Part shown: one piece after another, positions 1 through 7,111 of the stretch
Layout of the letters: each line of letters starts with the position of its first letter
Numbering within the stretch: the stretch's first letter is position 1
Origin: Curtobacterium sp. MCLR17_007
GTDB taxonomy: Bacteria > Actinomycetota > Actinomycetes > Actinomycetales > Microbacteriaceae
Direction: 5' to 3'
NCBI RefSeq assembly: GCF_003234655.2
Contig: NZ_CP126271.1
Location: forward strand, 1,488,001-1,552,000
DNA length: 64,000 bases
The notes under the pieces: generated by a model
What the model was told of the DNA's origin: nothing
Databases searched by the model: none
The model's input: only the letters and a program-made list of their open reading frames with translations
Position numbers and translations under genes: made by a program

Positions 1-2
1 TC

Positions 3-1040
3 GGTGGCGCCACCGAGTGGGTCAACGTGCCGAACCCGGTCGACGGCACCCCTGCGCTCCGTGACACCGACACGATGGACACGTTCGTCGACTCGTCGTG
101 GTACTTCCTGCGGTTCCTGTCCGCGAACGACGACACGCAGGCCTTCGACCCCGAGCTCGCCCGCAAGTGGGCACCGGTCGACCAGTACATCGGCGGCGTC
201 GAGCACGCGATCCTGCACCTGCTGTACGCGCGCTTCGTGACGAAGGTGCTGTTCGACCTGGGCTACCTCGACTTCACCGAGCCGTTCTCGGCGCTGCTCA
301 ACCAGGGCATGGTGCTGTCCGGCGGCTCGAAGATGTCGAAGTCGAAGGGCGGCGTCTCGCTCGGCGACGAGCTCGACGCGCACGGGGTCGACGCCATCCG
401 CCTGGTGATGGGCTTCGCCGGTCCGCCCGAGGACGACATCAACTGGGAGGACGTCTCGCCGGCGGCCTCGGCGCGTTTCCTCGCCCGCGCCTACCGCCTG
501 GCGACCGACGTCACCTCGTCGCCGGACGCCGTGTGGGCCGACGGGGACCGCGCCGTCCGCCAGGTCACCCACCGGTTCCTGGCAGACGCGCCCGGACTGA
601 TGGAGTCCTTCAAGTTCAACGTCGTGATCGCGCGGCTGATGGACCTGGTGAACGTGACCCGCAAGGCGATCGACAGCGGCCCCGGCGCCGCGGACCCCGC
701 CGTGCGCGAGGCGACCGAGACCATCGCGCTCGGGCTCAGCGTGTTCGCGCCGTACACCGGCGAGGAGATGTGGGAGCAGCTGGGCCACGACACCACCGTC
801 GCGACGCACGGGTGGCGCAAGGCCGACCCGACGCTGCTCGTGCAGGAGACCCTGACCGCCGTCGTGCAGGTCAACGGCAAGGTGCGCGACTCGTTCGAGG
901 TGTCGAAGTCGATCGAGGCGGACGAGCTCGAGCAGCTCGCGCGGTCGTCGGCGAACGTGCAACGGTACATCGGTGAGCGCGAGGTCGTGAAGGTCATCGT
1001 GCGGGCGCCGAAGCTCGTGAACATCGCCATCAAGGGGTAG
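3..1040 (+). CDS. leuS: Leucyl-tRNA synthetase, C-terminal part (5' end outside window)
   Basis: Class I aminoacyl-tRNA synthetase that charges tRNA-Leu in the cytoplasm. The reading frame is already open at base 3 and runs 345 codons to a TAG, so only the C-terminal third or so is present. The signature KMSKS loop (KMSKSKGG, bases 330-344) is visible, preceded by the conserved stretch around [11 protein letters not shown] and followed by the anticodon-binding helical region and the C-terminal domain ([10 protein letters not shown]). An ATG at 27 is internal and not the real start. The family usually has about 830-860 residues. Confidence 0.97.
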   Translation, partial: GGATEWVNVPNPVDGTPALRDTDTMDTFVDSSWYFLRFLSANDDTQAFDPELARKWAPVDQYIGGVEHAILHLLYARFVTKVLFDLGYLDFTEPFSALLNQGMVLSGGSKMSKSKGGVSLGDELDAHGVDAIRLVMGFAGPPEDDINWEDVSPAASARFLARAYRLATDVTSSPDAVWADGDRAVRQVTHRFLADAPGLMESFKFNVVIARLMDLVNVTRKAIDSGPGAADPAVREATETIALGLSVFAPYTGEEMWEQLGHDTTVATHGWRKADPTLLVQETLTAVVQVNGKVRDSFEVSKSIEADELEQLARSSANVQRYIGEREVVKVIVRAPKLVNIAIKG

Positions 1041-1094
1041 CGCCGCTCCTCCACATGTCGAGCGTGTTCCTGGCGCTCCACAGTCGCACGTCGA

Positions 1095-1120
1095 GGAGCC
1101 CGGTCTGACGGTCGGGCTCC
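1095..1120 (+). terminator. Hairpin downstream of leuS
   Basis: GGAGCCCG (1095-1102) pairs with CGGGCTCC (1113-1120) around a 10-nt loop, directly after leuS. There is no T tract, as is common in high-GC actinobacteria. Its 3' arm abuts the putative comEA -10 box. Confidence 0.5.
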
Positions 1121-1121
1121 C

Positions 1122-1127
1122 TAGCGT
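1122..1127 (+). promoter_or_regulatory. Candidate -10 box for leaderless comEA
   Basis: TAGCGT lies 7 nt before the comEA ATG, so transcription would start at or next to the start codon. No Shine-Dalgarno sequence is visible. The -35 region is not recognisable. Confidence 0.45.
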
Positions 1128-1134
1128 TCCCGAC

Positions 1135-1848
1135 ATGTCCCGGTTCACCCTCTCGCCGCGTGCGGCGGTCATCCTGGCGGCCGTCGTCGTCGCGGTCGCC
1201 CTGGTGGTCGTCGTGCTCGGTGCACGGGGGAGCGGCGCTGCGGGCACGGTGTCCGTGTCGGGCGCCGCGGGGGTCTCCGCCGCGCCGACGGCTCCTCCCA
1301 CGACCGAGCCCGGCGCCGGGTCCGGTTCCCCGGCCCCCTCGGCGTCGCCGGCACCCGTCGTCGTGCACGTGGTCGGCGCCGTCGGGCGCGCGGGTCTGGT
1401 CACGCTGCCCGGTGGCAGCCGGGTCGCGGACGCCCTCGACGCGGCGGGCGGGGCCGGTCCGGACGCTGATCTCGCTCGGGTCAACCTGGCGCGCGCGGTG
1501 GTCGACGGGGAACGCCTGTACGTGCCGCGGACGGGGGAGACCGAGATCCCGGCGACCGTGGACGGGGGCAGCGGTGCTGGTGCCGGTACCGGTGCCGGTG
1601 GGTCGGCTCCGGGCGCGGGCGGTGCGTCGGCTCCCGGTGCCGGTGGTGGGCCGGGCGACGTCATCGACCTGAACGCCGCTGACCAGACCGCACTCGAGAC
1701 ACTGCCGGGCATCGGCCCGGCGCTCGCGCAGCGCATCCTGGCATGGCGTCAGGAGCACGGCCGTTTCGCATCGGTGCAGGACCTGCTCGAGGTGAACGGC
1801 ATCGGTGACGCTCGTTTCGCCGAGCTCGAGGACCGGGTGCGGGTGTGA
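1135..1848 (+). CDS. comEA: ComEA-family helix-hairpin-helix DNA-binding protein
   Basis: Predicted membrane-anchored DNA receptor of the natural-transformation machinery (237 aa). An N-terminal hydrophobic segment (about residues 10-32) is followed by an Ala/Pro/Ser linker, a SLBB-like domain (about 75-135, starting VVVHVVGAV), a Gly/Ala/Pro-rich linker (about 140-176) and a C-terminal double helix-hairpin-helix module (about 177-235) with the typical LNAADQTALETLPGIG and NGIGDARF turns. The stop overlaps the comEC GTG by 4 nt, suggesting translational coupling. DNA uptake as the function is inferred from the family; many actinobacteria carry comEA/comEC without shown competence. Confidence 0.93.
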   Translation: MSRFTLSPRAAVILAAVVVAVALVVVVLGARGSGAAGTVSVSGAAGVSAAPTAPPTTEPGAGSGSPAPSASPAPVVVHVVGAVGRAGLVTLPGGSRVADALDAAGGAGPDADLARVNLARAVVDGERLYVPRTGETEIPATVDGGSGAGAGTGAGGSAPGAGGASAPGAGGGPGDVIDLNAADQTALETLPGIGPALAQRILAWRQEHGRFASVQDLLEVNGIGDARFAELEDRVRV

Positions 1849-4421
1849 ACGTCGCACCGGACCGGTCGGACCTCCGGATCGCCGTCCCTGCAGCGGTCGT
1901 GTGGGTCGCGGCAGCGGTCCTCGTCGGGGTCCCGCAGGCAGCCTGGCGGGTGGGTGCGGTCAGCGGTGCGGTGGCGGCGGTCGCGCTCGTGGTCACCGTC
2001 GTCCGCGGTGCGGCCCACGGTCGCACGGCCGATCGGATGCCCGTGGCACCCGTGGCACCCGTGGCACCCGTGGCACCCGTGGGGTCCGTGTTCCGGGTGA
2101 CGGCCGCCCTGCTCGTGACGACCGGACTGCTGGTCGGCCTGGTGGCGGTCGCCGTGGCGGTGGGGGACGCTCGCCGGCGGCCCGCGGCCATCAGTCCTCC
2201 GCCGGCCGGTGCCGTTCCGGTCCTCGTCGTCCTCGACCGGGACCTCGCCGCGGCTGACCGGTCGGTGCTCGGCACGCTCCGCTCCGTCGGCGAGTCCGCG
2301 GGACTCGACGTGCCGGTGCTGGTCGTCCCGTCGCGCGACGACCAGCGGCACCACACACTCGGCGCCGGTGCCACACTGTCGGGGCCCGCGCAGATCGAGC
2401 CCGACGAGCCGGGGTCGTCGACCGCGTTCGTGCTGTTCCTGCGGACTCCGAGCGCGGTCACGGACGCGTCGGGGCTCCTCGGGGTGACGAACGACCTCCG
2501 GGCGTCCTTCGCCGCCGTGACCTCCCGGTTGCCGCAGCCGGGCGGCGCACTCCTGCGCGGTCTCGCGATCGGGGACCGCAGTGGTCTCGACCCGACGACC
2601 GCGTCGGCGATGGAGACCAGCGCCCTGACGCACCTGACCGCGGTGTCGGGCTCGAACTGCGCCGTCGTCGTCGCCCTGGCGGTGCTGTCGGGTCGCGCGC
2701 TCGGCCTCGGGCGGGTCACGCGCGCGGCGTGCGCGGTCGTGCTGTTGCTGGGGTTCGTCGTCCTGGTCCGCCCGGACCCCTCGATCGTCCGGGCGACCGT
2801 GATGGCGATCGTCGCGCTCGTCGTGCACCTGGTCGGCAGACCGGTCCGCGGCGTCCCGCTCATCGGTCTCGCAGCCGTCGGCATGCTCGTCGTCGACCCG
2901 TGGTCCGCGCGCTCGTTCGCGTTCGGGCTGTCCGTGCTGGCGACCAGCGGGATCGTCGTCCTGGCCCCGCCGCTGACCGCGCTGCTCGGCCGACGGTGCT
3001 GGACCCCGGTGGCTGCTGCCCTCGCCGTGCCGATCGCAGCGCAGGTCGCATGCTGGCCGCTGACGATCCCGCTCGCCCCCGCCCTGCCCACGTACGCGGT
3101 GCCGGCGAACCTGCTCACCGAGCCGCTCGCGCCCGTGGTCACGGTCCTCGGCCTCGGTTCCTGTCTCCTGGCACCGGTGTGGCCGTGGGGTGCGACCGTC
3201 ATCGCGGGCATCGCCTGGGTCCCGGCAGCCGCCATCGGGGCCGTTGCCCGCGGGGCCGCGGTGCTGCCGTTCGCGTCGGTGCCCTGGCCGCTCGGCGTGG
3301 TCGGTGTCGCCGCGGCCGTCGTGGTCAGCGCCGCGGTCGTCGTCGCCGTCCTCGCCCCCGCGGCGATCCGGTCGCGTGTGCTGCTCGTGGCAGCGGTCGT
3401 CGTGGTGATCGGTGTCGCGTCGACCTCGGTGCCGACACTGCTCGTCCGCGCCGGGTTGCCGACGGGCTGGAGCGTCGCGGCGTGCGACGTCGGACAGGGT
3501 GATGCGACGCTCCTGCGCAGTGGTGACTCGACCGCGCTCGTGGACGTCGGGGACGACCCGGTCCGGCTCCAGCGCTGCCTCGACCTGCTCGGCGTCCACC
3601 ACGTCGACCTGCTCGTCCTGACGCACTTCGACCGGGACCACGTCGGAGCCGTGGACACCGTCGCCGGGATCTCCGAGGTCGCACTCGTCGGCCCATCCGG
3701 GCGCCCCGCTGACCACGCCGTCGTGCGTGCCCTGGTCGGCGCCGGGGTCGACGTCCGGCGGGCCGACGACCACACCGCTGGGACCCTCGGCGCCCTGGCA
3801 TGGCGGGTCCTCTGGCCGCGGGCAGGCGACACGACCAGTGGCAACGCGGCGAGCATCGTCGTCACGACCTCGGTCGCGCAGCCCTGCGGGACGTGCGTGC
3901 AGGCGACCCTCCTCGGGGACCTCGACGAGCGCGCGCAGCGGCGGTTGCGCGACGCGGTCGAACCGGGACCCGTCGACGTCGTCAAGGTGTCGCACCACGG
4001 CTCGTCGGACCAGGACCCGGGACTCTACCGACAGCTCGCGGCGCCGGTCGGGCTCATCGGCGTGGGTGCGGACAACACCTACGGGCATCCGACCTCCCGG
4101 GCGCTGGACATGCTCACCGCAGCGGGGACGACGCCCTTCCGGACCGACCGGCAGGGCACGATCGTCGTCCGGCGCGGTGCCGATGGCCCCGAGGTCTGGA
4201 CCGAGCGACAGGATGCCACCGCTGCCGTTCCGTCAGGATCGGCCGCGTCGGGGCACGTCGTCCCGTCGACGTCGGCGCGGGCCGTGTCGGGGTCGACCCG
4301 TAGACTCGGCAGCCGCACCACCGGAAGGACCGCATGCCCGCCAAGAAGCCCGTTCGAGCCGCCGCGAAGATCGACCAGGTCCCGTGGTCGGGCATCCGTC
4401 CCGCGCCCGTCGTCCTCGTGA
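1845..4421 (+). CDS. comEC: ComEC/Rec2-family DNA uptake channel
   Basis: Multi-pass membrane protein (858 aa) predicted to carry single-stranded DNA across the membrane. An N-terminal hydrophobic block, a middle competence domain (about residues 235-500) and a C-terminal metallo-beta-lactamase-like domain starting near residue 542 (CDVGQGDATLL) are visible. The metal motif is THFDRDHVG (His594), the HxDxDH form usual for ComEC, with a later KVSHHGSSD motif. The GTG start overlaps the comEA stop. Two oddities: a VAP tandem repeat near residues 65-80, and a Ser/Arg/Pro-rich tail of roughly 55 residues whose last 88 bp overlap holA in another frame, suggesting loss of an earlier stop codon. Confidence 0.92.
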   Translation: MNVAPDRSDLRIAVPAAVVWVAAAVLVGVPQAAWRVGAVSGAVAAVALVVTVVRGAAHGRTADRMPVAPVAPVAPVAPVGSVFRVTAALLVTTGLLVGLVAVAVAVGDARRRPAAISPPPAGAVPVLVVLDRDLAAADRSVLGTLRSVGESAGLDVPVLVVPSRDDQRHHTLGAGATLSGPAQIEPDEPGSSTAFVLFLRTPSAVTDASGLLGVTNDLRASFAAVTSRLPQPGGALLRGLAIGDRSGLDPTTASAMETSALTHLTAVSGSNCAVVVALAVLSGRALGLGRVTRAACAVVLLLGFVVLVRPDPSIVRATVMAIVALVVHLVGRPVRGVPLIGLAAVGMLVVDPWSARSFAFGLSVLATSGIVVLAPPLTALLGRRCWTPVAAALAVPIAAQVACWPLTIPLAPALPTYAVPANLLTEPLAPVVTVLGLGSCLLAPVWPWGATVIAGIAWVPAAAIGAVARGAAVLPFASVPWPLGVVGVAAAVVVSAAVVVAVLAPAAIRSRVLLVAAVVVVIGVASTSVPTLLVRAGLPTGWSVAACDVGQGDATLLRSGDSTALVDVGDDPVRLQRCLDLLGVHHVDLLVLTHFDRDHVGAVDTVAGISEVALVGPSGRPADHAVVRALVGAGVDVRRADDHTAGTLGALAWRVLWPRAGDTTSGNAASIVVTTSVAQPCGTCVQATLLGDLDERAQRRLRDAVEPGPVDVVKVSHHGSSDQDPGLYRQLAAPVGLIGVGADNTYGHPTSRALDMLTAAGTTPFRTDRQGTIVVRRGADGPEVWTERQDATAAVPSGSAASGHVVPSTSARAVSGSTRRLGSRTTGRTACPPRSPFEPPRRSTRSRGRASVPRPSSS
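2039..2081 (+). repeat. 9-bp tandem repeat inside comEC
   Basis: The unit GTGGCACCC is repeated about four times in a row. It is in frame with comEC and encodes repeated Val-Ala-Pro near the first membrane segments. A change in copy number would add or remove three residues without a frameshift. Confidence 0.85.
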
Positions 4422-5353
4422 CCGGCCCCGAGACGTTCCTGGCGGAGCGCTCGACCGGCATGCTGCGTGACCTGCTCCTCGGCGAAGACCCCGCGCTCGA
4501 GGTCCACGACCTCGAAGCCGACCAGTACGCGCCGGGTCTGCTGGCGACCCTCGCCAGTCCGTCCCTGTTCGGCGAACCACGCATGGTCCGCGTCACCAAC
4601 GTCGAGAAGTGCACCGACGCCTTCATCACCGAGACCATCTCGTACCTCGGCGCCCCGGCCGACGACGTCACCCTCGTCCTGCGGCACGGTGGTGGCGTCC
4701 GCGGCAAGAAGCTGCTCGACACGATCCGCAGCGGTGTGGGCGGCGGGATCGAAGTGCAGTGCGACGAACTCAAGCGCGAGACCGACCGCATCGACTTCGT
4801 GAACGCCGAGTTCCGCGCCGCGCGGCGCAGGATCGCTCCCTCGGCGGTCCGGACGCTGGTGGCCGCCTTCGCCGACGACCTCGCCGAGCTGGCGGCGGCG
4901 TGCCGGCAGCTCCTGGCGGACGAAGCCCAGGAGATCACGGACAAGGTCGTCGACAAGTACTACGGCGGCCGCGTCGAGACCAACGCGTTCAAGGTCGCCG
5001 ACATCGCGCTCGCGGGTCGGTCCGCGCCGGCGATCGTCGAACTCCGACACGCCCTCGCGACCGGCGAGGCCCCGGTGCCGATCGTCGCCGCCTTCGCCAG
5101 CAAGATCCGCACGATGGCCAAGGTCAGCGCGTTCCGCGGGTCGAGCGGACAGGCCGCCTCCGCGCTCGGGCTGGCACCGTGGCAGGTACAGCGTGCGCAG
5201 CGCGACGTCGCGGGGTGGAGCGAGTCCGGCCTGGCGAACGCCATCATCAGCATCGCCGAGGCGGACACCGCGGTGAAGGGCGGTTCGCGCGACGCGCACT
5301 ACGCCCTCGAGGTCATGGTCCGCACCATCGCCCGACGCGGCGAGCCCCGCTGA
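4334..5353 (+). CDS. holA: DNA polymerase III delta subunit (clamp-loader)
   Basis: Delta subunit of the clamp-loader complex that opens the sliding clamp (339 aa, normal length). An N-terminal AAA+-like domain begins at PVVLVTGPETFLAERS, followed by the helical collar domain with KIRTMAKVSAFRGSSG near the C terminus. A Shine-Dalgarno (GGAAGGA) precedes the ATG. The gene starts inside the 3' tail of comEC (88 bp overlap), and a -10-like TAGACT at 4303-4308 sits within comEC, so holA may have its own promoter. It converges with rpsT. Confidence 0.93.
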   Translation: MPAKKPVRAAAKIDQVPWSGIRPAPVVLVTGPETFLAERSTGMLRDLLLGEDPALEVHDLEADQYAPGLLATLASPSLFGEPRMVRVTNVEKCTDAFITETISYLGAPADDVTLVLRHGGGVRGKKLLDTIRSGVGGGIEVQCDELKRETDRIDFVNAEFRAARRRIAPSAVRTLVAAFADDLAELAAACRQLLADEAQEITDKVVDKYYGGRVETNAFKVADIALAGRSAPAIVELRHALATGEAPVPIVAAFASKIRTMAKVSAFRGSSGQAASALGLAPWQVQRAQRDVAGWSESGLANAIISIAEADTAVKGGSRDAHYALEVMVRTIARRGEPR

Positions 5354-5407
5354 CGCAGGACGGGCCTCCTGACCGGCGCAAGCACCCCACTCAGCGCCCG
5401 GAACGAC

Positions 5408-5440
5408 GGAAGCCCCACACCGGAACGGTGCGGGGCTTCC
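5408..5440. terminator. Bidirectional terminator between holA and rpsT
   Basis: A stem of 15 positions (5408-5422 with 5426-5440, one mismatch) closed by a GAA loop lies between the convergent genes and can serve both. Confidence 0.8.
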
Positions 5441-5455
5441 GAGATGGTCAGTGCG

Positions 5456-5716
5456 TCAGAGCGACGCGACCTTCTTCGCGATGGCCGACTTGCGGTTCGC
5501 GGCCTGGTTCTTGTGGATGACGCCCTTGCTCACGGCCTTGTCGAGCTTCTTCGTCGCGGTGACGAGAGCGGCAGCGGCCTTCTCCTTGTCGCCAGCGGTG
5601 ATGGCTTCGTTGGTGTGGCGGATGAGCGTCTTGAGCTCGGACTTGTAGGCCTTGTTGCGCTCCTGGGCCTTCAGGTTGGTCTTGATGCGCTTCATCTGCG
5701 ACTTGATGTTCGCCAT
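5456..5716 (-). CDS. rpsT: 30S ribosomal protein S20
   Basis: Small basic protein (86 aa) that binds 16S rRNA in the 30S body. It starts [18 protein letters not shown] and shows the family pattern throughout ([35 protein letters not shown]). The ATG is preceded by a strong Shine-Dalgarno (AGCAGGAGCACC). The frame stays open 35 codons upstream, but that part has no family similarity and lies before the ribosome site. Convergent with holA, which matches the usual holA/rpsT arrangement of actinobacteria. Confidence 0.98.
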   Translation of the reverse strand: MANIKSQMKRIKTNLKAQERNKAYKSELKTLIRHTNEAITAGDKEKAAAALVTATKKLDKAVSKGVIHKNQAANRKSAIAKKVASL

Positions 5717-5894
5717 GTGGTGCTCCTGCTTCGTCTCGTACGGGTGAATGCGACCGCTGGGTAGAGGGGCCCTTGGTCGTCTCGCGTTCCACCCGTGGGC
5801 GGGGAACGCGCAAGCCAGCAAGCCACACTACCAGGGCGGAGCGCCGCGGACAACGAGCAGGGGAGCGTGTCACGGACCGGAAACACGGCTCCGT

Positions 5895-5900
5895 TACCGT
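5895..5900 (+). promoter_or_regulatory. Candidate -10 box for leaderless aminotransferase
   Basis: TACCGT ends 7 nt before the ATG at 5908, and no Shine-Dalgarno is present in the gap. Confidence 0.4.
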
Positions 5901-5907
5901 GATCGGC

Positions 5908-7059
5908 ATGCCGTCCCTCGCACCTCGGATCGAGACCGTCCCCGCCTCCGGCATCCGCCGCGTCTTCGAGCAGGCGGCGCTCCTGCAGGCCGGCGGCGAG
6001 GACGTCACGATGCTCGTGATCGGGGAGCCCGACGTCCCCGTGGCGACGCACATCGGCGACGCGGCACGACGCGCCTGGACGGAGGACCACACCGGCTACA
6101 CGCCGAACGGCGGCATCGCGCCGCTGCGTCGCGCGATCCAGGAGAAGCTCCTGCGCGAGAACCGCATGGCCGCCGACCTCGAGCAGATCTGGGTGACGGT
6201 CGGCGCGACGCAGGCGCTCTTCCAGGCCATGACGCTCGTGCTCAGCCCGGGCGACGAGGTGCTCGTGCCGGATCCCGGGTACACGACCTTCACGATGAAC
6301 GCGCACATCCTCGGGGCGACGCCGGTGCCGTACCGCCTCGAACCGCAGCACGGGTTCGAGCCCGACCTCGAGGCCCTCGAAGCCAGCGTCACCGAGCACA
6401 CCCGCGCGATCGTGGTCAACTCGCCCTCGAACCCGCTCGGGTCGGTCTTCGGTGAAGCGACCCTGCGCGAGGTGCTGGCGCTCGCCCGGAGGCACGACCT
6501 CTGGGTGGTCTCCGACGAGGTGTACGAGTACTTCACCCACGACGTCCGGCACGTGAGCCCGGCTGCGCTCGACGAGGACGACCGCGTCTTCACGGCCTTC
6601 TCGCTGAGCAAGACGTACGCCATGACCGGAGCCCGGGTCGGGTACCTGGTCACACCGAAGGGTCTCGGCCCCACGATGCGCACGACCCAGGAAGCGATGA
6701 TCAGCTGCGTCGCCGAACCGGACCAGTACGCGGCGCTGGCGGCCATCGTGGGCGACCACTCTGCCGTCCGGGACGCCCGCGAGCACTACCGCGAGAACCT
6801 CAGGGTGGCGACGGAGGTCCTCGACGCCGCAGGCATCCGGTACAACGACCCGCGCGGGGCGTTCTACCTGTGGATCGACGTCTCGCACGCGACGGACGGC
6901 GACGTCGCCGAGTGGGCGCTCGCCTTCCTGCAGCGCGAGAAGGTCGCCGTGGCGCCGGGGAGCGCGTTCGGCCGGACGGGCGAGGGGTGGATCCGGGTCT
7001 GTCTGGCCGCGACGCCCGACGACCTGCGTCGCGGGCTCGGTGCGCTGCCGAGGAAGTGA
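5908..7059 (+). CDS. PLP-dependent aminotransferase, class I/II
   Basis: Fold-type I aminotransferase of the aspartate-aminotransferase superfamily (383 aa, complete). Visible motifs: the substrate/cofactor loop VVNSPSNPLGSVF, WVVSDEVYEYF with the PLP-contacting Asp and Tyr, SLSKTYAMTGARVGY with the Schiff-base lysine (about K235), and the C-terminal arginine region GEGWIRVCLA. The specific amino acid cannot be told from sequence alone. The start MPSLAPRIE was chosen because a -10-like box lies 7 nt upstream; the frame continues open upstream without family features. The gene stands alone, divergent from rpsT. Confidence 0.9.
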   Translation: MPSLAPRIETVPASGIRRVFEQAALLQAGGEDVTMLVIGEPDVPVATHIGDAARRAWTEDHTGYTPNGGIAPLRRAIQEKLLRENRMAADLEQIWVTVGATQALFQAMTLVLSPGDEVLVPDPGYTTFTMNAHILGATPVPYRLEPQHGFEPDLEALEASVTEHTRAIVVNSPSNPLGSVFGEATLREVLALARRHDLWVVSDEVYEYFTHDVRHVSPAALDEDDRVFTAFSLSKTYAMTGARVGYLVTPKGLGPTMRTTQEAMISCVAEPDQYAALAAIVGDHSAVRDAREHYRENLRVATEVLDAAGIRYNDPRGAFYLWIDVSHATDGDVAEWALAFLQREKVAVAPGSAFGRTGEGWIRVCLAATPDDLRRGLGALPRK

Positions 7060-7075
7060 GGAAGGTGAACAACAT

Positions 7076-7094
7076 GTAGTATTCCGGATACTAC
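7076..7094. promoter_or_regulatory. Inverted repeat, candidate operator ahead of the secreted repeat protein
   Basis: GTAGTAT (7076-7082) and ATACTAC (7088-7094) form a perfect 7-bp inverted repeat with a TCCGG spacer. TAGTAT at 7077-7082 also fits a -10 box, which would place the start of transcription about 20-28 nt before the gene. It resembles AT-rich dyads bound by dimeric winged-helix repressors such as PadR types (inference). No regulator gene is adjacent. Confidence 0.5.
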
Positions 7095-7111
7095 TTCCGA
7101 AGGGTCTCCTG

